Shown: positions 50,372 to 63,482 of the stretch, piece by piece
Position numbering within the stretch: the stretch's first letter is position 1
How the letters are laid out: each line of letters starts with the position of its first letter
NCBI RefSeq assembly: GCF_000720725.1
Contig: NZ_JOCQ01000009.1
Coordinates: forward strand, 80,961-144,960
DNA length: 64,000 nt
Source: Streptomyces rimosus subsp. rimosus
GTDB taxonomy: Bacteria; Actinomycetota; Actinomycetes; Streptomycetales; Streptomycetaceae
Reading direction: 5' to 3'
The notes under the pieces: generated by a model
Told to the model about the DNA's origin: nothing
Databases searched by the model: none
What the model saw: only the letters and a program-made list of their open reading frames with translations
Translations under genes and position numbers: made by a program

Positions 50372-51237
50372 CTAAAGTCCCCGCCGTTCGACCGCTGTCC
50401 GCACCTCGTCGGCACATCGGAGGGCTGCCTCGCGAAGTGCGGCGACGTCCGGACCGTGCCGCAGCACCCCCCGGCTGACGTTCGGCACGACGTCCCGGAC
50501 CGCGTCCCCGAAGACCCGCGGGAGGTCCGCGGGGGTGGCGCCCTGGGCTCCGATGCCGGGTGCGAGCAACGGCCCGCCGATGTTCAGGTCGTACGCGGAC
50601 AGGTCGCCGAGCGTGGCGCCGACGACGGCCCCGTACGAGCCCAGCCCGCCCCGGGCGGCGGCCTCGGCATTCGCGGCCTTCAGGTGGCCGAGCACGGTCG
50701 CGGCGACGCTGCGGCCGTCGGCCCGTACTGCGTGCTGGACCTCCTGCCCCTCGGGGTTCGAGGTCAGCGCGAGGACGAACAGGCCGCAGCCGTTCTCCCG
50801 GGCCAGGTCGACGGCCGGGGCGAGCGACCCGAAGCCCAGGTACGGGCTGACCGTGACCGCGTCCGAGAACAGCGGCGAGGCCGGGTCCAGGTAGGTGGCG
50901 GCGTACGCGGCCATGGTGGAACCGATGTCGCCGCGCTTGGCGTCCATCAGGACCAGGGCACCGGCCTCCCGGGCCGCCGCGACGGTCTCCTCCAGGACGG
51001 CGATGCCGCGCGAGCCGAAGCGCTCGAAGAAGGCCGACTGCGGCTTGAGGACGGCGACGCGGTCGGCCAGCGCCTCGACGACGGTGCGCGAGAAGGCCGC
51101 CAGGCCCGCCACGTCGTCGCTCAGGCCCCAGTCGGCCAGCAGCGAGGCGTGCGGGTCGATGCCGACGCAGAGCGGGCCGCGGGCGTCCATGGCGGCCCGC
51201 AGGCGGGCGCCGAAGGGTTCGGGGCTCACGAGGGGGC

Positions 51238-51241
<4 letters not shown>
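50372..51241 (-). CDS. pyrF: orotidine-5'-phosphate decarboxylase (PyrF type 2)
   Basis: PyrF decarboxylates OMP to UMP, the last step of de novo pyrimidine synthesis. The 289-residue protein belongs to the longer type 2 subfamily found in actinobacteria: LCVGIDPHASLLADWGL near the start and LMDAKRGDIGSTMAAYA with the catalytic Asp-Lys-Asp set. The start overlaps the pyrD stop by 4 nt. Last gene of the pyr operon. Confidence 0.96.
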
Positions 51242-52350
<1,109 letters not shown>

Positions 52351-52404
52351 GAGCGGGCGGGGCCTTCCGCGGGTCGAGGAGGTCGGGGGGAACGGGCTCA
52401 TGAA

Positions 52405-52434
52405 GAGGGGGACACCGCGGACGGTGTCCCCCTC
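52405..52434 (-). terminator. hairpin between carB and pyrD
   Basis: A perfect 12-bp stem GAGGGGGACACC/GGTGTCCCCCTC with a 6-nt loop fills the gap between the carB stop and pyrD. Since pyrD and pyrF continue the operon it may be a partial terminator, a processing site or a stabiliser rather than an absolute stop. Confidence 0.6.
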
Positions 52435-52441
52435 GGGGCCC

Positions 52442-55745
<3,304 letters not shown>

Positions 55746-55753
<8 letters not shown>

Positions 55754-56912
55754 GCTGGCCCTCCATGAGCTGGACGAAGCGGTCGAACAGGTAGGCCGCG
55801 TCGTGCGGGCCCGCGGCGGCCTCGGGGTGGTACTGGACGCTGAAGGCCGGCCGGTCGAGGAGCTGGAGCCCCTCCACCACGTTGTCGTTCAGGCAGACGT
55901 GGGAGACCTCGGCGCGTCCGTAAGGGGTCTCGGAGATCTTGTCGAGCGGCGCGTCCACGGCGAAGCCGTGGTTGTGCGCGGTGACCTCGACCTTGCCGGT
56001 CGTACGGTCCTGCACCGGCTGGTTGATGCCGCGGTGCCCGTACTTGAGCTTGTACGTGCCGAAGCCCAGCGCGCGGCCGAGGATCTGGTTGCCGAAGCAG
56101 ATGCCGAACAGCGGCGTACCGCGCTCCAGCACCGCCCGCATGACGGAGACCGGGTGGTCGGCGGTGGCCGGGTCGCCCGGGCCGTTGGAGAAGAACACCC
56201 CGTCCGGGTTGACGGCGTACACGTCCTCGGCGCTCGCCGTGGCGGGCAGCACGTGCACCTCGATGCCGCGCTCGGCCATGCGGTACGGGGTCATGCCCTT
56301 GATGCCCAGGTCGACCGCGGCGACGGTGAAGCGCTTGGTGCCCTGCGCGGGAACCACGTACGCCTCCTTGGTGGCCACCTCGGCGGACAGGTCGGCGCCC
56401 TTCATCTGCGGGGCCGACTGCACCTTGGCGAGCAGCGCCGCCTCGTCGGCGAGGCCGGTGCCGGCCGGGCCGTCGAGCGCCGGGCCGGAGAAGATGCCGA
56501 CGCGCATCGCGCCGCGCTCGCGCAGGTGGCGGGTGAGCGCGCGGGTGTCGATGCCGCTGATGCCGACGACACCCTGGGCGGCCAGCTCGTCGTCGAGGGT
56601 GCGGGCCGAGCGCCAGTTGGACGGGGTGCGGGCGGGGTCGCGTACGACGAAGCCGGAGACCCAGATGCGGGCGGATTCGGGGTCCTCGTCGTTGACGCCC
56701 GTGTTGCCGATGTGCGGGGCGGTCATGACGACCACCTGGCGGTGGTACGAGGGGTCGGTCAGGGTCTCCTGGTAGCCGGTCATGCCGGTGGAGAACACCG
56801 CTTCGCCGAAGGTCTCCCCCACGGCCCCGTAAGCACGGCCGCGGAAGGTGCGGCCGTCCTCCAGGACGAGTATGGCGGGAGCCTTCACGGCTGCCCCGGT
56901 GGAGGTCGTCAT
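55746..56912 (-). CDS. carA: carbamoyl-phosphate synthase small subunit
   Basis: CarA hydrolyses glutamine to feed ammonia to CarB. The 388-residue protein has an N-terminal CarA domain (ILVLEDGRTFRGRAYG, TGMTGYQETLTDPSY) and a class I glutamine amidotransferase domain with nucleophile GICFGNQILGRALG and HxE motif YHPEAAAGPHD. ATG at 56910-56912 overlaps the preceding gene's stop in ATGA. Confidence 0.97.
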
Positions 56913-57490
56913 CGTGCGCCTTCCGTTTCGGTGGTCTTGCTGTTCTTGCTGGTCAGGTCGGTCAGAGCGGCGACCCAGGCGGTGTGCTCGGCGGCCCGGT
57001 CGGACCGGAAGCCGGAGTCGATCTCCGTCTCGCCGTGCGCCCAGGTGATCACCAGCAGGCCGCCCTCCGGGAGGACCTTGCCGGCGATGCCCTTGTCCAG
57101 GCGGGCGCCGCGCAGCGCCGCGGCCGGGACGAAGAAGTCCTCGGCGCCGGGCCGTACGACGTCCACGCCGGCGTCGGTCAGGGTCAGCTCGGCACGGCTG
57201 CGGGTGCCCAGACCGCGCGCGACGACGCGGTCCAGCCACTGCCCGGCGGTGGTGGAGCCGTGGTAGCGGCCGGTCATCGTCAGCCGCGGCTCGCCGGGGG
57301 CCTCGGGGGCGGTGGGCAGCTCGGGCAGGCCGCCCTGGAGCGTGCCGCGCCACTTCCAGCCCTCGCGCATCAGCCAGTAGAGGAGCGCGATGAACAGGAG
57401 CAGCCCGACGACCCAGCCGATGCGCGCGGCCCAGTCGGTGACCTCGGCGGACTTCTGTTCCGCGGCCAGTTGGATGAATGAAGGTGTCAC
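56909..57490 (-). CDS. PH-like-domain membrane protein of the pyr operon
   Basis: A 193-residue protein with one membrane helix (about 25-42, WVVGLLLFIALLYWLM) and a cytosolic bacterial PH-like domain (about 70-180, RAELTLTDAGVDVVRPGAEDFFVPAAALRGARLD). It is present in the same place between pyrC and carA in other Streptomyces (recalled as SCO1485), yet has no known pyrimidine role. 4-nt overlaps at both ends show tight coupling. It might tether the pathway enzymes to the membrane; this is speculative. Confidence 0.85.
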   Translation of the reverse strand: MTPSFIQLAAEQKSAEVTDWAARIGWVVGLLLFIALLYWLMREGWKWRGTLQGGLPELPTAPEAPGEPRLTMTGRYHGSTTAGQWLDRVVARGLGTRSRAELTLTDAGVDVVRPGAEDFFVPAAALRGARLDKGIAGKVLPEGGLLVITWAHGETEIDSGFRSDRAAEHTAWVAALTDLTSKNSKTTETEGAR

Positions 57491-58782
57491 GCCAGAGTCC
57501 CGTCCACGACCGTTGCCCGGCCCCGCAGGAAGGTGTGGGTCACGCGACCCGGCAGCTCACGGCCCTCGTAGGGCGTGTTGCGGCTGCGGGAGGCGAAGCC
57601 CGCGGGGTCCACGGGTCCACGGTATGCCGGATCGACCAGCGTGAGGTTGGCGGGCTCGCCAGGCGAGACGGGGCGGCCGTGGCCCTTGAGACGGCCGATC
57701 TCGGCGGGGCGGAACGACATCCGGTCCGCGACACCCGCCCAGTCGAGCAGGCCGGTGTCGACCATGGTGTGCTGGACGACGGACAGCGCCGTCTCCAGGC
57801 CGACCATGCCCATGGCGGCCGCGCCCCACTCGCAGTCCTTGTCCTCGTGCGGGTGCGGGGCGTGGTCGGTGGCGACACAGTCGATCGTGCCGTCGGCCAG
57901 CGCCTCGCGCAGCGCGAGCACGTCGGCCTCCGTACGCAGCGGCGGGTTCACCTTGTAGACGGGGTTGTAGGAACGTACGAGCTCGTCGGTCAGCAGCAGG
58001 TGGTGCGGCGTGACCTCGGCGGTGACGTTCCAGCCCTTGGACTTGGCCCAGCGGACGATCTCGACGGAGCCCGCGGTGGACAGGTGGCAGATGTGCACCC
58101 GCGAACCGACGTGGGCGGCGAGCAGCACGTCCCGCGCGATGATCGACTCCTCGGCCACCGCGGGCCAGCCGGCCAGGCCCAGCTCGGCGGAGACGATGCC
58201 CTCGTTCATCTGGGCGCCGGCGGTCAGCCGCGGCTCCTGGGCGTGCTGGGCGATCACGCCGTCGAAGGCCTTCACGTACTCCAGCGCGCGCCGCATGATC
58301 ACCGCGTCGTCCACGCACTTGCCGTCGTCGGAGAAGACCCGTACGCCCGCCGCGGAGTCGTGCATGGCGCCCAGCTCGGCGAGCTGCTTGCCCTCCAGGC
58401 CGACCGTCACGGCGCCGACCGGCTGCACGTCGCAGTAGCCGGACTCCTTGCCCAGGCGCCAGACCTGCTCGACCACGCCGGCGGTGTCCGCGACGGGGAA
58501 GGTGTTGGCCATGGCGTGTACGGCGGTGAATCCGCCGACGGCGGCGGCCTTGGTGCCGGTCAGGACCGTCTCGGAGTCCTCGCGGCCCGGCTCGCGCAGG
58601 TGGGTGTGCAGGTCGACCAGGCCGGGCAGCAGGACCTGGCCCGCGGCCTCGACGACGGTGGCGCCCTCGGCACTGGACACGGTCACGTCCGTGCCGACGG
58701 CGATGATGGTGCCGTCGGTGATCAGGACGTCCTGCGCCTCGCCGCCCAGGACCTTCGCCCCGCGGATCAGGGTCTTGCTCAT
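57487..58782 (-). CDS. pyrC: dihydroorotase
   Basis: PyrC cyclises carbamoyl aspartate to dihydroorotate. The 431-residue metal-dependent amidohydrolase has the HxH motif in VDLHTHLREPGREDSE, later metal histidines (VHICHLSTAGS, TPHHLLLTDE) and the catalytic ATDHAPHPHEDK. Start codon overlaps the pyrB stop by one base (TAATG). Type I dihydroorotase as expected in actinobacteria. Confidence 0.97.
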   Translation of the reverse strand: MSKTLIRGAKVLGGEAQDVLITDGTIIAVGTDVTVSSAEGATVVEAAGQVLLPGLVDLHTHLREPGREDSETVLTGTKAAAVGGFTAVHAMANTFPVADTAGVVEQVWRLGKESGYCDVQPVGAVTVGLEGKQLAELGAMHDSAAGVRVFSDDGKCVDDAVIMRRALEYVKAFDGVIAQHAQEPRLTAGAQMNEGIVSAELGLAGWPAVAEESIIARDVLLAAHVGSRVHICHLSTAGSVEIVRWAKSKGWNVTAEVTPHHLLLTDELVRSYNPVYKVNPPLRTEADVLALREALADGTIDCVATDHAPHPHEDKDCEWGAAAMGMVGLETALSVVQHTMVDTGLLDWAGVADRMSFRPAEIGRLKGHGRPVSPGEPANLTLVDPAYRGPVDPAGFASRSRNTPYEGRELPGRVTHTFLRGRATVVDGTLA

Positions 58783-59768
58783 TACTTGCTCTCCTCAATA
58801 CGCGCGGCAGGGGCGGCAGTGGTCGTGACGGCGGGTTCGTTCCCGCCCAGCAGCAGGTACAGGACGGCCATCCGGATGCTGACCCCGTTGGCGACCTGCT
58901 CGACGGCGGTGCAGCGCGGCGAGTCGGCGACCTCGGCGGTGATCTCCATGCCGCGGTTCATCGGGCCGGGGTGCATCACGATGGCGTGGTCGGGCATCCG
59001 GCCCATACGGTCGCCGTCGAGGCCGTAGCGCCGGGCGTACTCCCGCTCGGTGGGGAAGAAGGCGGCGTTCATGCGCTCGCGCTGGACGCGCAGCATCATG
59101 ACCGCATCCGACTTGGTCAGCACCGCGTCGAGGTCGTAGCTGACCTCGCAGGGCCACCGCTCGACGCCGATCGGCACCAGCGTGGGCGGCGCGACCAGCG
59201 TCACCTCGGCGCCCAGCGTGGTCAGCAGGTGGACGTTGGAGCGGGCCACCCGGCTGTGCAGGATGTCGCCGACGATGGTGATGTGGCGGCCGGAGAGGTC
59301 CTGGCCGGCGCCGTCGGTCAGGTGCCGGCGCATGGTGAAGGCGTCCAGCAGGGCCTGGGTGGGGTGCTCGTGCGTACCGTCGCCGGCGTTGACGACCGAG
59401 CCGCCGATCCAGCCGGAGGTGGCCAGGCGGTGCGGGGCGCCGGAGTCGCCGTGCCGGATGACGACGGCGTCCGCGCCCATCGCCTCCAGGGTCAGCGCGG
59501 TGTCCTTCAGTGACTCGCCCTTGGAGACGGACGAGCCCTTCGCGGAGAAGTTGATGACGTCCGCCGAGAGCCGCTTCGCGGCGGCCTCGAAGGAGATGCG
59601 GGTGCGCGTGGAGTCCTCGAAGAAGAGGTTGACGACGGTGCGTCCGCGCAGCGTGGGGAGCTTCTTGATCGGCCGGTCCGCCACCCGGGCCATCTCCTCG
59701 GCGGTGTCGAGGATCAGGACGGCATCGTCGCGGGTGAGGTCGGCGGCCGAGATGAGATGACGCTTCAT
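58782..59768 (-). CDS. pyrB: aspartate carbamoyltransferase catalytic chain
   Basis: PyrB joins carbamoyl phosphate and aspartate. The 328-residue protein has the carbamoyl phosphate motif FFEDSTRTRISFE, GDGTHEHPTQALLD and VMHPGPMNRG. No regulatory pyrI gene is present. ATG at 59766-59768, 94 nt after pyrR. Confidence 0.97.
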   Translation of the reverse strand: MKRHLISAADLTRDDAVLILDTAEEMARVADRPIKKLPTLRGRTVVNLFFEDSTRTRISFEAAAKRLSADVINFSAKGSSVSKGESLKDTALTLEAMGADAVVIRHGDSGAPHRLATSGWIGGSVVNAGDGTHEHPTQALLDAFTMRRHLTDGAGQDLSGRHITIVGDILHSRVARSNVHLLTTLGAEVTLVAPPTLVPIGVERWPCEVSYDLDAVLTKSDAVMMLRVQRERMNAAFFPTEREYARRYGLDGDRMGRMPDHAIVMHPGPMNRGMEITAEVADSPRCTAVEQVANGVSIRMAVLYLLLGGNEPAVTTTAAPAARIEESK

Positions 59769-59862
59769 CCGGTTTTCTCCGTGAGTGATGGAGGTGTACG
59801 GGTATGTCCGTCGAGCAGGCACGGGTACGGGCCCGGCGGCACCGGGTCCGTACGGGGGTGTG

Positions 59863-60438
59863 CTACTGCTCGCCGGCCGGGGCGGTCGGCTTGACGCCGA
59901 GCAGCACGGCGTCCCGGCCGTCCTCCTCGGTGAGCTGGACCTTGACCGTCTCCCGCAACGACGTGGGGAGGTTCTTGCCCACATAGTCGGCACGGATCGG
60001 CAGCTCGCGGTGGCCGCGGTCGACCAGGACGGCGAGCTGCACGGCGCGTGGGCGGCCGATGTCGTTCAGGGCGTCGAGGGCGGCACGGATCGTACGGCCG
60101 GAGAAGAGCACGTCGTCGACGAGGAGGACCACCCGGCCCTCGATGCCGTCACCGGGGATCTCGGTGCGGGCGAGCGCGCGGGCCGGGCCCAGGCGCAGGT
60201 CGTCGCGGTACATGGTGATGTCGAGCGAGCCGACCGGGACCGGGCGGCCGGTGATCTCTTCGAGCTTGGCGGCCAGCCGGCGGGCGAGGAAGACGCCGCG
60301 GGTGGGGATGCCGAGCAGCACCACGTCGCCGGCGCCCTTGGCGCGTTCGACGATCTCGTGGGCGATGCGGGTGAGCATGCGCGTGATGTCCGGGCCTTCG
60401 AGGACCGGACGCGCAGCGTTGGAGCTGGGGGCGTCCAT
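59863..60438 (-). CDS. pyrR: pyr operon regulator / uracil phosphoribosyltransferase
   Basis: PyrR binds pyr mRNA in response to UMP/UTP and has uracil phosphoribosyltransferase activity. The 191-residue protein has the PRPP loop VVLLVDDVLFSGRTIRAALD and GVKPTAPA near the end. First gene of the pyr operon. A PyrR-binding sequence lies next to its own ribosome site, so control is probably translational, as described in mycobacteria. Confidence 0.96.
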   Translation of the reverse strand: MDAPSSNAARPVLEGPDITRMLTRIAHEIVERAKGAGDVVLLGIPTRGVFLARRLAAKLEEITGRPVPVGSLDITMYRDDLRLGPARALARTEIPGDGIEGRVVLLVDDVLFSGRTIRAALDALNDIGRPRAVQLAVLVDRGHRELPIRADYVGKNLPTSLRETVKVQLTEEDGRDAVLLGVKPTAPAGEQ

Positions 60439-60458
60439 GACGAACGGACCTCCTTCTC

Positions 60459-60472
60459 CGCCTCACAGGACG
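60459..60472 (-). promoter_or_regulatory. PyrR-binding loop in the pyrR leader
   Basis: CGTCCTGTGAGGCG on the minus strand matches the PyrR binding-loop consensus ARUCCNGNGAGGYU at 12 of 14 positions. It ends 4 nt before the AAGGAGG ribosome site (60446-60455 region) of pyrR. Bound PyrR would hide the ribosome site, reducing translation of the whole coupled operon. Confidence 0.78.
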
Positions 60473-60506
60473 GACTTTAAAGGACGTCGGAATTACGCCG
60501 TCCACG

Positions 60507-60535
60507 GTATCAGCACCCGCGGCGTGGTCCGACAA
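60507..60535 (-). promoter_or_regulatory. probable pyr operon promoter
   Basis: TTGTCG (60530-60535) and TGATAC (60507-60512) on the minus strand are 17 bp apart. Transcription from about 60500 would give a leader of about 60 nt that contains the whole PyrR site. Confidence 0.5.
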
Positions 60536-60569
60536 CACCCCTTCGGGACCACCGTGTGACTCATTCGGC

Positions 60570-60612
60570 TTGACGATGCCGAATTACGCTGCGTAACCTC
60601 ACAGTGAGTTAC
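60570..60612 (+). promoter_or_regulatory. bldD: bldD promoter and autoregulatory operator
   Basis: TTGACG (60570-60575) and TAACCT (60594-60599) are 18 bp apart. The -10 lies inside the inverted repeat GTAACCTCACAGTGAGTTAC (60593-60612), built from the TNAC/GTNA half sites that BldD recognises. BldD is known to repress its own gene from such a site. Confidence 0.8.
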
Positions 60613-60658
60613 CAGCGCGCGGCCGCGCCGCACGCCTACACAGCGTCCGGGGAGCTTT

Positions 60659-61159
60659 ATGTCCAGCGAATACGCCAAACAGCTCGGGGCCAAGCTCCGC
60701 GCCATCCGCACCCAGCAGGGCCTCTCTCTCCACGGTGTCGAGGAGAAGTCCCAGGGCCGCTGGAAGGCCGTGGTGGTGGGCTCGTACGAGCGCGGCGACC
60801 GTGCCGTGACCGTGCAGCGCCTGGCCGAGCTGGCCGACTTCTACGGAGTGCCGGTGCAGGAACTGCTCCCGGGCACGACCCCGGGCGGCGCCGCCGAGCC
60901 GCCGCCGAAGCTGGTCCTCGACCTGGAGCGGCTGGCCCACGTCCCCGCCGAGAAGGCCGGCCCCCTGCAGCGCTACGCCGCCACGATCCAGAGCCAGCGC
61001 GGCGACTACAACGGCAAGGTCCTCTCGATCCGCCAGGACGACCTGCGGACCCTCGCGGTGATCTACGACCAGTCGCCCTCCGTGCTGACCGAGCAGCTCA
61101 TCAGCTGGGGCGTGCTGGACGCCGATGCGCGCCGCGCGGTGCAGCACGAGGACATCTGA
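60659..61159 (+). CDS. bldD: BldD, c-di-GMP-dependent master repressor of development
   Basis: BldD represses about a hundred and more sporulation genes during vegetative growth when bound to a c-di-GMP tetramer. The 166-residue protein has an N-terminal XRE-type HTH (residues 5-70, LSLHGVEEKS...VVVGSYERG) and a C-terminal domain with both ligand motifs, R114-G-D116 and R125-Q-D-D128. These match the well-studied Streptomyces protein. ATG at 60659 preceded by GGGGAG. Confidence 0.98.
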   Translation: MSSEYAKQLGAKLRAIRTQQGLSLHGVEEKSQGRWKAVVVGSYERGDRAVTVQRLAELADFYGVPVQELLPGTTPGGAAEPPPKLVLDLERLAHVPAEKAGPLQRYAATIQSQRGDYNGKVLSIRQDDLRTLAVIYDQSPSVLTEQLISWGVLDADARRAVQHEDI

Positions 61160-61187
61160 CGGCACCGGCGTCACCTGCAGAAACGTA

Positions 61188-61221
61188 CCGCCGCTCCGGA
61201 GGCTTCCGGAGCGGCGGTTTT
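61188..61221 (+). terminator. bldD terminator
   Basis: A perfect 13-bp stem CCGCCGCTCCGGA/TCCGGAGCGGCGG with a 4-nt loop is followed by TTTTCTG, a U-tailed intrinsic terminator 28 bp after the bldD stop. Confidence 0.92.
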
Positions 61222-61256
61222 CTGTCTGCGCCACCTCAAGTGCGGGGCGGCATGCG

Positions 61257-61287
61257 AAGGGCCCGGAGCGTCCCGCTCCGGGCCCTT
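61257..61287 (-). terminator. nusB terminator
   Basis: A perfect 13-bp stem AAGGGCCCGGAGC/GCTCCGGGCCCTT with a 5-nt loop lies 18 bp after the nusB stop. It lacks a U tract. Confidence 0.75.
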
Positions 61288-61305
61288 TCACGATCCACCG
61301 CCGCC

Positions 61306-61740
61306 TCAGCGCGCCTCGCGCCGCAGGCTCGGCTTCAGTTCCTTCAGACGGGCGAGCAGGCCGTTGACGAAGGCCGGCGACTCGTCCGTGGAGAATTCCT
61401 TGGCCAGCTGCACCGCTTCGTCGATGGCCACGGCGTCCGGGGTCTCGTCCACCCAGATCAGCTCGTAGGCGCCGAGCCGCAGGACGTTGCGGTCCACCGT
61501 CGGCATCCGGTCCAGCGTCCAGCCGACGGAGTAGGTGCCGAGCAGTTCGTCGATGCGCTCGACGTGCTCCGCGTACCCCTCGACCAGTTGCAGGGTGTAC
61601 TCGTTGACCGGCGGCTGCCGCGGGTCGGTCCGGGCGTGACGCATCCAGTCCGCCAGCACGGACTGCACGTCGGCACCGCGCTGGTCGGCCTCGAAGAGGA
61701 TCTGGAAGGCGCGCTTGCGGGCCTTGTTGCGGGCGGCCAC
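61306..61740 (-). CDS. nusB: transcription antitermination factor NusB
   Basis: NusB works with NusE (S10) in rRNA transcription antitermination. The 144-residue helical protein has the Arg-rich N-terminus AARNKARKRAFQILFEADQRG, VDRNVLRLGAYELIW and AIDEAVQLAKEFSTDESPAFVNGLLARL, all family signatures. GTG start at 61738-61740, 2 nt after the efp stop. Confidence 0.97.
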   Translation of the reverse strand: MAARNKARKRAFQILFEADQRGADVQSVLADWMRHARTDPRQPPVNEYTLQLVEGYAEHVERIDELLGTYSVGWTLDRMPTVDRNVLRLGAYELIWVDETPDAVAIDEAVQLAKEFSTDESPAFVNGLLARLKELKPSLRREAR

Positions 61741-61742
61741 GG

Positions 61743-62309
61743 TTAGCTGTTCACCCGGCCGAGGTACTCACCGGAGCGGGTGTCGACCTTGATCTTCTCG
61801 CCGGTCGTGATGAACAGCGGGACCTGGATCTGGTGGTCGGTCTCCAGCGTGGCGGGCTTGGTGCCACCGGTGGAGCGGTCGCCCTGGACGCCGGGCTCGG
61901 TCTCCTTGATGGTCAGCTCGACCGCGGCCGGCAGCTCGACGTAGAGCACCGAGCCGTCGTGCTGCGCCACCACGGCCTCGAAGCCTTCGAGCAGGTAGTT
62001 GGCGGCGTCACCGACGGTCTTGCGGTCGATGTGCAGCTGGTCGTAGGTGTCCATGTCCATGAAGACGAAGTACTCGCCGTCCATGTACGAGAACTGCATG
62101 CCGCGCTTGTCGACGTTGGCCGTCTCGACCTTCACACCGGCGTTGAAGGTCTTGTCCACCACCTTGCCGGACAGCACGTTCTTGAGCTTGGTGCGGACGA
62201 AGGCCGGGCCCTTGCCGGGCTTGACGTGCTGGAACTCGACGACGGACCAGAGCTGGCCGCCTTCGAGCTTGAGCACCAGGCCGTTCTTGAGGTCGTTCGT
62301 GGAAGCCAC
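61743..62309 (-). CDS. efp: translation elongation factor P
   Basis: EF-P relieves ribosome stalling at polyproline. The 188-residue protein has N-terminal KOW-like and two OB domains. Its loop VKPGKGPAFVRTKLKN carries Lys33 flanked by prolines; in actinobacteria this proline-rich loop type works without modification of the lysine, and no modification gene is nearby. GTG start at 62307-62309. Confidence 0.97.
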   Translation of the reverse strand: MASTNDLKNGLVLKLEGGQLWSVVEFQHVKPGKGPAFVRTKLKNVLSGKVVDKTFNAGVKVETANVDKRGMQFSYMDGEYFVFMDMDTYDQLHIDRKTVGDAANYLLEGFEAVVAQHDGSVLYVELPAAVELTIKETEPGVQGDRSTGGTKPATLETDHQIQVPLFITTGEKIKVDTRSGEYLGRVNS

Positions 62310-62375
62310 GGTTGCGGAATCTCCTGGACTGCAGGTGGTGGGACCCGGAAGAGCACGCTCCGAGCCTGTCAAGGC

Positions 62376-63482
62376 TCAAAGGGCGAGCAGCTCCTTGGTC
62401 GTGATCGTGAGTAGCTCGGGCCCGCCGTCCGCCTCGGGGCGGACGACGAGTGTGTCGTCGATCCGGACGCCGCCGCGGCCCGGGATGTGAACCCCCGGAT
62501 CGACGGTGACCGGCACGCAAGCGTCCAGTTTACCCATGGCCGCAGGTGACAGCCGAGGGTCCTCGTCGATTTCCAGGCCCACACCGTGTCCGGTGCCCGG
62601 CCCGAGCCGCTCCCCGTGCCCCGCGCCGACCAGGACCTGGCGCGCCGCGCGGTCCACCTCACGGCACTCCACACCGGGCGCCAGCGCCTCCCGCCCGGCC
62701 CGCTGGGCTGCGAAAACGAGATCGTACAGCTCGATCTGCCAGTCCGCCGGCGTGGTGCCGATGACGAACGTACGGCCGATCTCGCAGCGGTAACCCCGGT
62801 AATTCGCACCCAGGTTGACGGAGAGGAAGTCGCCCTCCTCGACGCGCCGGTCGGTGGGCGGATGCCCGGTGCGGCCCGCGTTCGGGCCGGTGCCGACCGA
62901 GGTGGGGAAGGCGGGGCCGTCCGCGCCGTGGTCCACGAGGCGGCGCTCCAGTTCCAGCGCCAGGTGCCGTTCCGTACGGCCCACCAGGATCGATTCCAGC
63001 AGCTCGCCGAGGGCCTGGTCGGTGATCTCGGCGGCGATCCGCAGGCAGGAGATCTCCTCGTCGTCCTTGACGACCCGCTGCGCCTCGACGGCGCGGGCGA
63101 GGTCGGCGAGCCGCAGCCCCGGGGCGACCTGGGCGAGCGCGCGGTGCCGGGCGACGGTCAGATGGTGCTCCTCGACGGCGAGCGAGCCGGCCCCGGCCCG
63201 CGCGGCCTCGTCCGCGGCGGCCACGACCGGGTCGCCGTCCCGGGTCGGCAGCTCGGAGATCCGCAGTTCCTCCGTCGGACGCCCCTCCGACGGGTCCCCG
63301 CTCAGCGGCCCCCCGGTCAGCAGCAGGTCGTCGGCCGGGCCGAGCAGCAGGGCCGCGCCGGGCGGCGCGCAACCGGTGAGGTAGCGGACGTTGGCGGGAC
63401 GCGAGATCAGCGCCGCGGCGCTTCCGGCTGCGGCGCAGCGGTCGCGCAGCCGCGTACGCCGGGCCGAGTACAGCTCGGACAT
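62376..63482 (-). CDS. M24 (Xaa-Pro peptidase-like) protein with altered metal site
   Basis: A 368-residue homologue of Xaa-Pro aminopeptidase/dipeptidase: a creatinase-like N-terminal domain (RPANVRYLTGCAPPGAAL) and a pita-bread domain. The five metal ligands of M24 peptidases are D, D, H, E and E; here they read N223 (SVNLGANYRGY), E234 (CEIGRTF), H299 (GTGHGVGLEID), D328 (VDPGVHIPG) and D342 (GGVRIDDT). Four of five are replaced, so catalysis may be altered or lost. The position upstream of efp is conserved in actinobacteria. ATG at 63480-63482. Confidence 0.88.
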   Translation of the reverse strand: MSELYSARRTRLRDRCAAAGSAAALISRPANVRYLTGCAPPGAALLLGPADDLLLTGGPLSGDPSEGRPTEELRISELPTRDGDPVVAAADEAARAGAGSLAVEEHHLTVARHRALAQVAPGLRLADLARAVEAQRVVKDDEEISCLRIAAEITDQALGELLESILVGRTERHLALELERRLVDHGADGPAFPTSVGTGPNAGRTGHPPTDRRVEEGDFLSVNLGANYRGYRCEIGRTFVIGTTPADWQIELYDLVFAAQRAGREALAPGVECREVDRAARQVLVGAGHGERLGPGTGHGVGLEIDEDPRLSPAAMGKLDACVPVTVDPGVHIPGRGGVRIDDTLVVRPEADGGPELLTITTKELLAL

